64,000 nucleotides of DNA from Geminisphaera colitermitum TAV2 (GTDB lineage Bacteria > Verrucomicrobiota > Verrucomicrobiia > Opitutales > Opitutaceae). Under the pieces are notes generated by a model that had not been told where the DNA came from, did no database searches, and saw only the letters and a program-made list of their open reading frames with translations. Position numbers and translations under genes: made by a program. The stretch spans positions 1 to 64,000 of the forward strand of contig NZ_ABEA03000004.1 in the NCBI RefSeq assembly GCF_000171235.2, in the 5' to 3' direction. Below, one piece after another: positions 27,239-35,244 of this stretch; the stretch's first letter is position 1; each line of letters starts with the position of its first letter.

Positions 27239-27610
27239 TCATACACCCGGTTCGCGCACGCACGTCGGGCAATCCGGGCCGAATCCGGAGCGGAGTTTTG
27301 TCAACCGCCTGGCGTCCTCGCGAAAGATGCGTTCTTCGCTTACGCAATCCTGCAAACAGGCGAGATTGGCATCCAGTTGCGCGGAGCGTTTTCCGGGCAG
27401 CCGGTAGATCATCATGTTGGCGCAACGCTCGGCCTCCACCATGCCGTTGCGTTTCAAATAACCGAGGTGCTTGGAAATCTTCACCTGCGGTTCGCGCAAC
27501 ACCTCTTGGAAATGGCACACGCACAGCGGTCCTTCGAGCAGAAGATGGAGGATGCGAAGCCGGGTCCGGTCGCAGAGGCATTCGTAGATCTTCACGAGTT
27601 GCATGACCAT
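27239..27610 (-). CDS. arsR: ArsR-family arsenic-responsive repressor
   Basis: Metalloregulated repressor of the ars operon. The 123-residue protein has the winged-helix of the SmtB/ArsR family (DRTRLRILHLLLEGPLCVCHFQEVL, VKISKHLGYLKRNGMVEAERCANMMIYRLP); the Cys-Val-Cys in the alpha3 helix is the As(III) site. It is the first gene of the operon, and a perfect palindrome 18 bases upstream of its ATG is the likely operator. Confidence 0.93.
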   Translation of the reverse strand: MVMQLVKIYECLCDRTRLRILHLLLEGPLCVCHFQEVLREPQVKISKHLGYLKRNGMVEAERCANMMIYRLPGKRSAQLDANLACLQDCVSEERIFREDARRLTKLRSGFGPDCPTCVREPGV

Positions 27611-27627
27611 GAATATACCGACAATGG

Positions 27628-27649
27628 ATTATTCCTCAAAAGGAATAAT
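27628..27649. promoter_or_regulatory. ArsR operator (palindrome)
   Basis: ATTATTCCT-CAAA-AGGAATAAT, two perfect 9-bp arms, located just upstream of arsR. Position and symmetry fit ArsR autoregulation; the arms are unlike any other sequence in the window. Confidence 0.65.
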
Positions 27650-27744
27650 GAAATTCAGGCAATCTCTTCTTCGTGAACCTGCGTAAATGTTCCGTCCTCT
27701 GACATTTATCGGGACAACGATTCAGTTCGGATAAAGCCGCCGAT

Positions 27745-29244
27745 TTACTCATCCCGTGAACCCTCGTTGTCGCGGGTGAAGGAGGTGAACGGGAGCTTTT
27801 TGAGGATCGGGCGGCCGGTCCGCCGCGGATGCTTGATGACGGCATGGCCGACTGGGAGTGACAGGAACCGCGTCGGTTTGAACCAAGGCTCGTCGGCCAA
27901 CTGCCAGTTGCGCGAGGTTTTGCCGCCGCTGGTGCCGCCGCTGTATTTGCGGATTTCGCGATCTCCCATTTTGGCGGAGAGGATCGCGGCACCCTTCTCG
28001 TCGGCGGCTTGAAAATGGATCTGCGTGCGCAGATTAGCCATGAAGACATCGGCCTTTTTCTCGGTCTCGAACGCGGCATACAACGAAAGCGGGGTCTGTG
28101 TGGCGGAGATAATGCACATGCCGGCCTCGCGGAGTTCGTCCACGGTGGCGTGATCGGAAAAACCGTCTTCGGACACCAGCGTGGTTTTTTGCCCTTCATC
28201 GAGGATGAGGACAATCATGTTGCGCCGACGCAGTTCGGCGGCGTCGAGATCGAAGCGCCGGAAGCCGTGCAAAAACATAAGCTGCTTGCAGAGCAGGTTG
28301 AGGTATTTGCGTTCGACCTGATACGTCTGCGGAACGGAAAGGCAGATGAGTCGGCCCGCGTCGATCTCGTCCAGGGAAAAATTCGGTGCAGACGAACAGA
28401 ACACCTCGGCGATGTCGGGTGGGGTATAGGGGCGCAGGTAGTTGGCGACGGTGTAAACGGTGCCACTGCGCTGCTCGGGCGGCTGGGCCGAGAAGTCTTT
28501 GAAAAACTGCCGTTCGGCCGCGGCGGCGTCCCCCGTCGCCTTGTCGAGAGCGGCGATGAGTTCGGCGGTATCGGCGGAGTTGCAGATAGCGTTGTGAACG
28601 TTATCCAGCGTCACCAGCAGACCTGCGGCGTCGAGCGCCTGCATGGCATGGGTGATGACATCGCGGGCCGATTCCTTGAAAAACGTCTGTCCGCCCCTCT
28701 GGCCGGCAGCGGAGGCGGTATCGACAATGATCTTGGCATACGTGCCCCACGGAACAGAGCGGTCGGATAGCACGTTCATTTTCAGGGGTGCACTCCACCT
28801 GTCGGGCGGGATGTGCGGAGGCCGGACCCGGATCAGGCGCAGGGCATCTTCCTGCCCGAGAGCGTGGGCGATTTCGGAAAGCGGTTTCCAGAGGGCGCCC
28901 TTGGAATCCACGGCAAGGATGCCGGTGGATGGAAGCGAGGCGCGCAGGCCGTGAACGATGGGGACAACAGCGCGCGCGGTCTTGCCGGTGCCGGTGCTGC
29001 CGGTGATGAAAAAATGGCAGCAGGCTTCATCGCGCTTCCATTCGAGTCCCCACAAACGGAGAACCACACCATCGCGTGGCGGTGGTGCATTCAGAAGTCC
29101 GGTGGCAATCCAGGCAGCGAGGCCAACGGCGACAACCGGTAACCAGAAACCCGCCGGCGGCGGGAGGGCAAGGCGGACGGTCATGGCACCGGCAATACAA
29201 GCCCAAACCATGATCACACCGGAGACACGCCAGGGTGTGCTCAT
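27745..29244 (-). CDS. type IV coupling protein (TraD/VirD4-like ATPase)
   Basis: A 499-residue ATPase that would deliver the relaxase-DNA complex to a conjugation channel. Two N-terminal membrane segments (VIMVWACIAGAMTVRLAL, GFWLPVVAVGLAAWIATGLL) precede the motor: Walker A ITGSTGTGKTARAVVP at about residues 80-95, Walker B MIVLILDEGQKT, and the arginine-finger region TQTPLSLYAAF. Its C-terminus is short. It is the distal gene of a four-gene run (30848 to 27745) divergent from the relaxase remnant. No channel-forming virB genes are in view. Confidence 0.8.
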   Translation of the reverse strand: MSTPWRVSGVIMVWACIAGAMTVRLALPPPAGFWLPVVAVGLAAWIATGLLNAPPPRDGVVLRLWGLEWKRDEACCHFFITGSTGTGKTARAVVPIVHGLRASLPSTGILAVDSKGALWKPLSEIAHALGQEDALRLIRVRPPHIPPDRWSAPLKMNVLSDRSVPWGTYAKIIVDTASAAGQRGGQTFFKESARDVITHAMQALDAAGLLVTLDNVHNAICNSADTAELIAALDKATGDAAAAERQFFKDFSAQPPEQRSGTVYTVANYLRPYTPPDIAEVFCSSAPNFSLDEIDAGRLICLSVPQTYQVERKYLNLLCKQLMFLHGFRRFDLDAAELRRRNMIVLILDEGQKTTLVSEDGFSDHATVDELREAGMCIISATQTPLSLYAAFETEKKADVFMANLRTQIHFQAADEKGAAILSAKMGDREIRKYSGGTSGGKTSRNWQLADEPWFKPTRFLSLPVGHAVIKHPRRTGRPILKKLPFTSFTRDNEGSRDE

Positions 29245-29246
29245 GG

Positions 29247-29732
29247 TCAGTATCCCGGTCCGGCCAGGCCAAGGATCAGCGCGGCAACAAAGCCGAGCCC
29301 CAGTCCGACAACGAGCGTCGCCACCGTCTCTCGGCGCCGGAATCGGCCAAGGGTGGCTTCGGCTCGGACGACGACTGCGGCCATCGCCTGCTCCTGCGCC
29401 CGGAAGGCGGCGAGCGGAGCACGCAATTCCTCGCCGAGTTGTTCGGAGACCAGCGCGGGCCGGGCATCAAGCAGGGTCCTGAGTGCGACGAGATGTCCGG
29501 TCAGAACATCGGCGGACTCCGCCGCCTTGCCAGCCTGCTCCAGACGCGAGTCGATGGCGGCTTGTAGCTCCAGGCTGGCGGCGCGCAGCCGGTCCTCTCC
29601 GTTCTCGATCCGCTGCCAGTGCCACACGATGAGCTGAAATACCGGATCACGCGGATGCAGTCGGAAGTCCGCCGCGATCCAGCGGAGATCGTCGGGCAAG
29701 GTTTCGGGGTCGAGCAGGTCCGGCGGCTTCAT
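29247..29732 (-). CDS. tail-anchored coiled-coil protein of the conjugation module
   Basis: A 161-residue protein starting at 29732; the stop of the ParA-like gene overlaps this start by four bases (ATGA), so translation is coupled. Sequence: an acidic N-terminus (LLDPETLPDDLRWIAADFRLHPRDPVFQLIVWHW), a long Ala/Glu/Leu-rich helix likely forming a coiled coil, and a C-terminal membrane span (VATLVVGLGLGFVAALILGLA) close to the end. The pattern (DPVF..W, helices, tail anchor) recalls plasmid TraM-like membrane proteins, but no family can be named. The coupling protein follows two bases later. Confidence 0.6.
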   Translation of the reverse strand: MKPPDLLDPETLPDDLRWIAADFRLHPRDPVFQLIVWHWQRIENGEDRLRAASLELQAAIDSRLEQAGKAAESADVLTGHLVALRTLLDARPALVSEQLGEELRAPLAAFRAQEQAMAAVVVRAEATLGRFRRRETVATLVVGLGLGFVAALILGLAGPGY

Positions 29733-30523
29733 GGCAAAAGCAGGGCGCCGGCCCTGGCGAATTCGGCTTCCATTCGGTCGTGAAACCGGACGCAACGGGA
29801 ACGGTCGATTACATACAGGTCGTCTGACGATCGGCCGCGTCCCACCGTGAGGTTGGCGCGTTGCAACTTCTCGCGCGTGATCTCCGCAAGACAGGGAATG
29901 TCGATCTCCACGGCACCATACCCGGCCAGCTTCTTGCGCGTCCGGCTGTTCATATAAAGCCCGAGGTTGTCGCCGTCGCGGAGATTGCGGGCGACCAGCC
30001 AGCGAACGCGGTTTTGGAAAACGTCGATCAGGTCGGCGATCTGTGAAATCGCATCCTTGTCCTCCACCGCGATGACCAGAAAAATGATGCTCAGGCCAAG
30101 CTCGTCCTGAAGTTCGGGCAGCCGGGTCTCCTCAAAAAACCGGCGGAGCCTGGAACCGCTGCAACTCTGGTTGTCGGCCAGAACGACATCGGCCTCGTCG
30201 AAGGCTCCGGTCAACCGGTCGGGCACGCCGAGCCTGTTCGCATCGACATCGATATCGATGCACTCGGCCTCTTCCACAAAGCGGCAGAAGGTGGCGTTGG
30301 CGTAATCGAGATCGAAAGCCCGGACGCTCGCATCGTGATCGACCAGGTAGTCATAAAGAAGGGTTGCGGCAAAACTCTTGCCGATGCCGCCTTTGTCCTG
30401 CGGGCAGATAATCAGCCGTTTTGCAGGACGCTGGGGAAACGACAGGAGGTCGGAGCTGGAAGTCGGGCTGATTGCGGTCGGCCCCGGAGGAAGCGTTGGT
30501 GCGGACTCCTGGCTAGAGCTCAT
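29729..30523 (-). CDS. ParA/MinD-like ATPase of the conjugation module
   Basis: A 264-residue cytoplasmic ATPase with a deviant Walker A, IICPQDKGGIGKSFAATLLYDYL (residues 38-60), and a central AFDLDYANATFC and ADVVLADNQSC segment. It resembles plasmid TraL-type ParA relatives found beside relaxase and coupling-protein genes. The start at 30523 is chosen because it overlaps the end of the preceding small gene by 11 bases; the longer frame from 30643 would lie entirely inside that gene. Confidence 0.75.
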   Translation of the reverse strand: MSSSQESAPTLPPGPTAISPTSSSDLLSFPQRPAKRLIICPQDKGGIGKSFAATLLYDYLVDHDASVRAFDLDYANATFCRFVEEAECIDIDVDANRLGVPDRLTGAFDEADVVLADNQSCSGSRLRRFFEETRLPELQDELGLSIIFLVIAVEDKDAISQIADLIDVFQNRVRWLVARNLRDGDNLGLYMNSRTRKKLAGYGAVEIDIPCLAEITREKLQRANLTVGRGRSSDDLYVIDRSRCVRFHDRMEAEFARAGALLLP

Positions 30524-30848
30524 CGCGAGCAATTTTGTGATCCACCGGCACTGCGGGGAAGCGAGGCATCGGGATGGCTCCGGTCCGGGCCGTGCTGCGA
30601 CGAGCCCGGACGATTTCCGCATGCGAACAATGCGTGCGCACAAAATAGCCGATAGTGGAAGCGGTCACGACAATGCCCTGTTTTTTGAGAAATATCGCTA
30701 TCTTTTCGTAACTGACATGTCTGGCGCGAAGCATGACAACGGCGTCATGGACAGGATGGAGTTTGCTGAGGCCGGGTGGGACAGAAGGGAGGCGGCGGGC
30801 GGCCGCAAGAATCCGGCGGGCGGCGTCTTTGTTCATACCGATTTGCAT
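30513..30848 (-). CDS. small HTH-like protein heading the conjugation module
   Basis: A 111-residue basic protein. The middle resembles a helix-turn-helix: MLRARHVSYEKIAIFLKKQGIVVTASTIGYFVRTH. Size, position next to the putative oriT and order before a ParA-like gene recall plasmid TraK-type accessory proteins. It overlaps the ParA-like gene, and its start faces the long leader shared with the relaxase. Confidence 0.6.
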   Translation of the reverse strand: MQIGMNKDAARRILAAARRLPSVPPGLSKLHPVHDAVVMLRARHVSYEKIAIFLKKQGIVVTASTIGYFVRTHCSHAEIVRARRSTARTGAIPMPRFPAVPVDHKIARDEL

Positions 30849-31003
30849 GGCAAAATTTTATGGAATAATCAAGTAAAAAGTGATGATAGTAAGTTCAGAA
30901 TAGGCTTAATTGAACCAGTTTTTGTCATGCAAGTCCCCGAAAGAATACCGATTCGAAGCCGGAGATGTTTCCTGGCAAACGCCAGGGGTGGCGTGTCCGT
31001 TCG

Positions 31004-31623
31004 GTAATAGTTTTGAACCTCAAGACGGTTGCCTTTGATCAGGGTCGATACTTGTCGCTCATGTCAGGTTTTCGGAATATGGAGTTTTTTTGTTTTTTTG
31101 AATTTCCATAGGTAATTTCCTGTCTCATTTGGATGTTTCAGAGAGGATTTTCGATATGCACCTTGTTTCATCTGGCAGGCTCTTACTGTCCGGTTTCAGG
31201 GAGTTTTTGCTGCCTATTTTCCTGTCTCGGAAATCGGTGAAATGTCGGAATAGCAGGATGCTTTTCAGGTTAATCGGATTTTCGGATACCTGATTTTTCG
31301 GGGGTCTAGAATCGGTGATCTTCGGGATTATCTGAAGGAACCCGATTTTACAGGAATCCTGTTTTTGATTGACTTTCCTATGTTTCAATGATTCGATGAT
31401 TGTAGTGATCAGGTTCGACAAACCCTGTGTCAGCGTCGCCGGTGCCGTGGAGTATTTCCACGAGCACATGCGGCTTGCTGACTACCTGAAACAGGGCGAC
31501 CGGTCGGAGATGACTTGGGCCGGTCAGGGAGCCGCTTTGTTCCATCTGACCGGTCCATGCCGGATCGACGACTTCGAGAAGCTTTGCTCGGGGCGGCATC
31601 CGGCGACGGGCGAAAAGTTTCTA
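31004..31623. repeat. relaxase leader plus 5' end, copy 1 (possible oriT)
   Basis: About 620 bases that are repeated, diverged, at 62114-62735. The first 390 bases are non-coding, T-rich against the high-GC background and conserved between copies (GTAATAGTTTTGAA, TTTTCGATATGCACCTTGTT, CTTACTGTCCGGTTTCAGGG), with a palindrome ACAGGAATCCTGT just before the relaxase start. A conserved AT-rich stretch directly upstream of a MobF relaxase is where an origin of transfer is expected. Confidence 0.7.
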
Positions 31624-31644
31624 GTGGCTGGTCGGGGATCTTGA
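31396..31644 (+). pseudogene. truncated MobF (TrwC-like) relaxase
   Basis: First about 77 residues match the intact relaxase at 62508 (MIVVIRFDKPCVSVAGAVEY with the nicking Tyr20, then MRLADYLKQGDRSEMTW, CSGRHPATGE). Homology stops near 31623; the frame ends at 31644. The metal-binding His triad and helicase are missing, so it is non-functional. The junction runs directly into reversed malic-enzyme sequence. Confidence 0.85.
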
Positions 31645-31860
31645 GCGAGACTGCACGGATGCGCGCGAGCGACGGATAGACGCGGCCAAGGGACAGGTCA
31701 TCTTCGGTGACGAGCGAGGCGAGGGTTCCGCTGCGGCGAGCAGCATGCCATCGGTGATGCGGCGCGCGCCGCTGGCCAGAGTGCCGAGGCCGACGCTGGG
31801 GAAGAGCAACTGGCGGAGCGCTTCGAGCGTGGGCGTGGTGGCGGCAGATTTGGTTTCGGC
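31640..31860 (-). pseudogene. malic enzyme C-terminal fragment
   Basis: Minus-strand frames encode SVGLGTLASGARRITDGMLLAAAE and, after a frameshift, SLVTEDDLSLGRVYPSLARIRAVSLKI. Both segments match the end of NAD(P)-malic enzyme (typical pattern: ITD.MFLAAA..VT..DL..G.VYPSL.RIR.VSL.I). No upstream part exists here. It abuts the relaxase remnant. Confidence 0.6.
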
Positions 31861-31886
31861 GAGTGTGGTGGCATGGTGGAAATGGG

Positions 31887-32390
31887 TCAGAGGGGGCGGC
31901 CGGCGAGCGTGGGCTGGCGTTGGAGGACGACGCCGCCGAGGTTGAGGTGGGGCTTGCACCAGCGCCAGGTGCCTTGGGGGGAGAGCACGCCGCCTTCGAG
32001 CACGAGTTCCTCGGCGTAGGTGCGGCTGACGGTGGGCGGGCGCACGCGCAGGGGGAGGCGGGCGGATTCGATCCGGAGCGGGGTGAAGCTGAAGAGCATC
32101 TCGGTGCGGGCGGCGGACTGGCCGTGGATGCTTTGCAGCCATTGGATTTCGAGGGTGGTCTCGGTGGTTTCCTCGAAGACGATGGCGCGTTCGCCGGTGA
32201 AGCCTTCGGGGAAGGCCAGGGCGTGGAGTTCTCCGGGGCAGAGTTTCCAGGGGTCGATAGCTCGCTTGGGTTCGGCGCGGACGAAGCGAGCGATGAGGCC
32301 GTGGTGGCCGGAGAAGACGAGGGGCTGCGGATCGGCAAGCTCGATCGAGTCGTCGTCGAGTGTGGTGATGGCGTAGGATTTAAAGCTCAT
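31887..32390 (-). CDS. hypothetical protein at the end of the nif island
   Basis: A 167-residue soluble protein, beta-rich ([70 protein letters not shown]). No family recognised. Its start overlaps the end of the truncated nifV frame by 11 bases. It is the last open frame of the nifENB operon before the fragment zone. Function unknown; it may itself be a chimera because the C-terminal TLAGRPL runs into the malic-enzyme scrap. Confidence 0.45.
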   Translation of the reverse strand: MSFKSYAITTLDDDSIELADPQPLVFSGHHGLIARFVRAEPKRAIDPWKLCPGELHALAFPEGFTGERAIVFEETTETTLEIQWLQSIHGQSAARTEMLFSFTPLRIESARLPLRVRPPTVSRTYAEELVLEGGVLSPQGTWRWCKPHLNLGGVVLQRQPTLAGRPL

Positions 32391-32685
32391 GCGGCGGGAA
32401 GGGAATAGGACGGATGGGACGAATGGGTCCGATAGGAACCATGGAGGGAGAGGACTTTGTGGATGAGAGGTCGCGGGCGCAGCCCGCGAGGGTGTCGGCG
32501 ACGGCGTTGATGTCGTCGATCACTTCGTCGCCGGTGGCGGGGATGCCGACTTCGAACTCGGGCACGCGGGTCTCGATCAGGGCCAAGGCGATGGCGACTT
32601 TGTCCTGGCGGCTGAAGACCACGCCGGGTGCCTGCTCACCGTCGCGCAGCGTGGTGTCGATGAGGTGGAGGCGGGCGGGTGGCAT
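32380..32685 (-). pseudogene. nifV: homocitrate synthase, N-terminal fragment
   Basis: NifV condenses acetyl-CoA and 2-oxoglutarate to homocitrate, the organic ligand of FeMo-co. Only about 60 residues remain: [20 protein letters not shown] is the isopropylmalate/homocitrate synthase signature and is followed by [25 protein letters not shown]. After that the sequence becomes [19 protein letters not shown] and stops at 101 residues, against about 380 normally. The barrel and catalytic residues are absent. It was the distal gene of the nifENB operon. Either an intact nifV lies elsewhere or homocitrate is supplied otherwise. Confidence 0.8.
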
Positions 32686-32728
32686 GGGTGGACGGGAGAA
32701 TGATAGCGGGTTCGATTGGCGGCAGGAG

Positions 32729-32754
32729 CGGCGACGGGGACGTCGCCGCTCCTT
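32729..32754. repeat. short GC-rich hairpin
   Basis: AGCGGCGACG-GGGA-CGTCGCCGCT, perfect 10-bp arms, between the ferredoxin and nifV fragment. It resembles one arm pair of the larger GGAGCGGCGGCG repeats in the island. Confidence 0.6.
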
Positions 32755-32759
32755 AGAGG

Positions 32760-32930
32760 TCAGCCGGGGTGGGGGGCACCTTCGGGGCAGGCGTCGGCGC
32801 AGGCGCCGCAGTCCATGCATTTTTCGGGGTCGATGCGGTAGGGGGTGCCGGGATTTATCGCGCTGGCGGGGCAGTCGCTTTCGCAGGCACCGCAGGCGAC
32901 GCATTTTTCGGCGGTGATTTCGTAGGACAT
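32760..32930 (-). CDS. small 2[4Fe-4S] ferredoxin
   Basis: A 56-residue ferredoxin starting at ATG 32930 ([21 protein letters not shown], then [17 protein letters not shown]). Two complete CxxCxxCxxxCP motifs bind two [4Fe-4S] clusters, as in clostridial-type ferredoxins that donate electrons to nitrogenase reductase or to NifB. It sits in the nifE-nifN-nifB operon between the thioredoxin-like ferredoxin and the nifV fragment, the usual place for a nif ferredoxin. It is short enough to be missed by common ORF length limits. Confidence 0.93.
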   Translation of the reverse strand: MSYEITAEKCVACGACESDCPASAINPGTPYRIDPEKCMDCGACADACPEGAPHPG

Positions 32931-32992
32931 GGCGGCGGATGGGATGCAGAGGATGTGGGAGCAGCGTTGTCGTGCCTAGGCGCTCCGGGTGG

Positions 32993-33301
32993 TTATTCGG
33001 GGATGAGGTAGTCCTCGGCCACCGCGTCTTCCTCGATGGCGTCGAGGATGGCGTCGATAGCGGCGTTGTCGGGGACGCGATAAAAGTTGCCCGCCGGGTA
33101 GTCGACCATGACGGGGCCTTTGACGCAGAAATTCATGCAGCCGGTCACGGCGATCTCGACGCCGTCGAGCATGCGATCCTGCACCTCGCTTTGCAGGTAG
33201 GAGAGGAGACTCATGGAGTCTTTTTTGTGGCAAACGCCCTGGCGTTCGCCGTTGGCGCGGAAGCTGCCGCACACGAACAGGTGATGAGTTGGCTTGGACA
33301 T
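32993..33301 (-). CDS. thioredoxin-like [2Fe-2S] ferredoxin
   Basis: A 102-residue protein from ATG 33301 ([27 protein letters not shown]). The four Cys pattern (VCGSFR..GVC, then [18 protein letters not shown]) is that of thioredoxin-fold [2Fe-2S] ferredoxins, which in many diazotrophs are encoded inside nif clusters and serve as electron carriers or as protective proteins. The start codon is 61 bases after the ferritin stop. A longer upstream frame is antisense noise from the ferritin gene. Confidence 0.88.
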   Translation of the reverse strand: MSKPTHHLFVCGSFRANGERQGVCHKKDSMSLLSYLQSEVQDRMLDGVEIAVTGCMNFCVKGPVMVDYPAGNFYRVPDNAAIDAILDAIEEDAVAEDYLIPE

Positions 33302-33362
33302 GGGAGCGGGTGGAAGAGCGGCTGAGGTTGTAGTTGATCTTTGGTTACAAAGGAGGATCGTT

Positions 33363-33863
33363 TCAGGCGGCCTTGTCGCCGAGGAGGTCCTTGACGAGGT
33401 GATGGTCGAGGTTGAAGAGGCCGCCACAGCAGGTGGCGCGGCGGGTGCGTTCGAGGAGGCGGTCGGTCCAGGCCTCCTCCTCGACCTGCTCGGTGATGAA
33501 TTCGTGGAGAAACACCTGCGCGGCGTAGTCCTTCTCGGCGAGGGCGGCTTCATACACGGCGTGGATGCACCTGGTGTTTTCGCGTTCGTGGTCGTAGAGC
33601 GCCTGGGCGACGGTGAGGAGGTCAGGATAGGTGGCGGGGGGCGAGGCGACGGGGCCGATCACAGGCGTGGCGCCGCGGTCGGTGAGATGCTGATAAAACT
33701 TCTTGGCGTGAGACTCCTCTTCCTCGGCCTGAAGGGCGAAGAATTTGGCGAAGCCCGCATGCTGCTCCGTCTCCGCCCAGTATTTGAGGGCGAGAAACAT
33801 GAGCGAGGTGTAGTGCTCGCGGTTGGCTTGCTGGTTGAAGGCGGTGGCGAGAATCGGTGACAT
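33363..33863 (-). CDS. ferritin-like iron storage protein
   Basis: A 166-residue four-helix-bundle protein. Iron ligands typical of bacterial ferritin are visible: NQQANREHYTSLMFLALKYW, then EEEESHAKKFYQHLTDRGA and TEQVEEEAWTDRLLERTRR. Ferritins oxidise and store Fe(II). Location inside the nifENB operon, directly after nifB, suggests that it buffers iron for Fe-S and FeMo-co assembly; this is inference from position. The C-terminus has a Cys pair (ATCCGG) not usual in ferritin. Confidence 0.85.
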   Translation of the reverse strand: MSPILATAFNQQANREHYTSLMFLALKYWAETEQHAGFAKFFALQAEEEESHAKKFYQHLTDRGATPVIGPVASPPATYPDLLTVAQALYDHERENTRCIHAVYEAALAEKDYAAQVFLHEFITEQVEEEAWTDRLLERTRRATCCGGLFNLDHHLVKDLLGDKAA

Positions 33864-33913
33864 AATGGAAAATTTGAGAGATGAAATTCAAGATGGCGGC
33901 GCGGGGCGTTGCC

Positions 33914-35236
33914 TCAGCCGCAGCCGGTGCCGGCACCTTTGCAGCCGGAGCCACCGCAACTGGTGAAGCGGCGGGTGAGGGAGGCGGGGATGGGCTGGTC
34001 TTTGAAGATGGCGGTGAGACCTTCCTCGATCATGCCTTCCATCTCGACGATGCGGACGCCGCGTTCTTCGAGCGCACGGCGCGGCTGCGGGCCGGCGGCG
34101 GAGACGAGGAGGGCGCGGCAATCGTGGAGGAGGTCGGCGAACTCGCTCCAGCGGGCGGGGCCAGAGCCGGGTTGCGGGGCGCGGCGGACTTCGACGAACT
34201 TGCAGCCGGACGGGGTGCTTTCGTCTTGCTTGAAAACGAGGACGCGGGCGGCCTCGCCGAGGTGTTGGTTGACGAGCATACCCTCCTGCGAGGCGACGGC
34301 GATGTAGGGGCGTTTGGAGAGGTCGGGGCGGGAGAAGGCGACGAGGGCGGCGTGATCCTGGGCGGTCATGGGCTGGTTGATGAGGCCGACGGCGTCGGCG
34401 CGGCAGCGTGCGCAGTGGGTCATTTGCGCGACGTGGCGTCCGGCGCGTAGTCGCGTTCCCGCTACAAGGGCGCCATCGGGCGGGGGGATGTTTTCGAACT
34501 CGGCGCCGGCGACGGGGAGGAAGGCCATGCAGTTCATGATGTCGACGTCGAGCGCGGCCATTTTGACGGCGACGTCCTCGATGTGCTGGTCGTTGATGCC
34601 GGGCATGATGATGGTGTTGATCTTGACGACGATGCCGTGCTGCTTGAGGCGCTGGATGGCGTCGATCTGACGGTCGAGGAGGAGCTGGGCGGCGGCGAGA
34701 CCGCGCATGGGGCGGTGTCCGTCGCGTATCCATGCGTAGATACGAGCGCCGATTTCAGGATCGACGGCGTTGACGGTGAGAGTGACGTGAGAGACCTGGA
34801 GGGCGGCGAGGTTGTCAATGTGGGGAGCGAGGCCGAGGCCGTTGGTGGCGAGGCAGAGGATCATGTCCTTGTGCCTGCGGCGCACGGCGGTGAGGGTGGC
34901 CATGGTCTCGACGGCGTTGGCGAAGGGATCGCCGGGGCCGGCGATGCCGGTGACGGCGAGGTTGGGAACGCGCTTGAGGGTGTCGTCGAGGTAGTCGGCG
35001 GCCTGGGAAGGGGTGAGGACGGCGCTGGTGACGCCGGGCCGGCTCTCGTTCATGCAGTCGAACTTGCGGTTGCAGAAGTTGCACTGGAGGTTGCAGCGTG
35101 GAGCGACGGGCAGGTGGATGCGGCCGTGGGTGTGGTGCGAGGATTTATTGAAGCAGGGATGCTTGCTGAAATCCAGCGCGACGGCGGCGGGCGAAAGTGC
35201 GGAAGAGGAGGCGGACTCGGTGATTTCGTGTATCAT
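33914..35236 (-). CDS. nifB: FeMo-cofactor biosynthesis protein NifB, with NifX-like domain
   Basis: Radical-SAM enzyme that builds NifB-co, the [8Fe-9S-C] core of the nitrogenase cofactor. The 440-residue protein has the CxxxCxxC motif at Cys48, Cys52 and Cys55 (RCNLQCNFCNRKFD), followed by GIAGPGDPFAN and VKINTIIMPGIND. From about residue 320 a NifX/NafY-type cofactor-binding domain follows (RPYIAVASQEGMLVNQHLGEA), ending in a Cys/Gly-rich tail (CGGSGCKGAGTGC). The start is 8 bases after the nifN stop, so it is translated from the nifENB mRNA. Confidence 0.97.
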   Translation of the reverse strand: MIHEITESASSSALSPAAVALDFSKHPCFNKSSHHTHGRIHLPVAPRCNLQCNFCNRKFDCMNESRPGVTSAVLTPSQAADYLDDTLKRVPNLAVTGIAGPGDPFANAVETMATLTAVRRRHKDMILCLATNGLGLAPHIDNLAALQVSHVTLTVNAVDPEIGARIYAWIRDGHRPMRGLAAAQLLLDRQIDAIQRLKQHGIVVKINTIIMPGINDQHIEDVAVKMAALDVDIMNCMAFLPVAGAEFENIPPPDGALVAGTRLRAGRHVAQMTHCARCRADAVGLINQPMTAQDHAALVAFSRPDLSKRPYIAVASQEGMLVNQHLGEAARVLVFKQDESTPSGCKFVEVRRAPQPGSGPARWSEFADLLHDCRALLVSAAGPQPRRALEERGVRIVEMEGMIEEGLTAIFKDQPIPASLTRRFTSCGGSGCKGAGTGCG

Positions 35237-35244
35237 GGTTTTGA

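Noticed and set aside
32380-32904. 174-residue frame containing the ferredoxin region in a shifted frame
   Set aside because: Only the part from 32685 matches homocitrate synthase; the Arg-rich start is the ferredoxin gene read out of frame.
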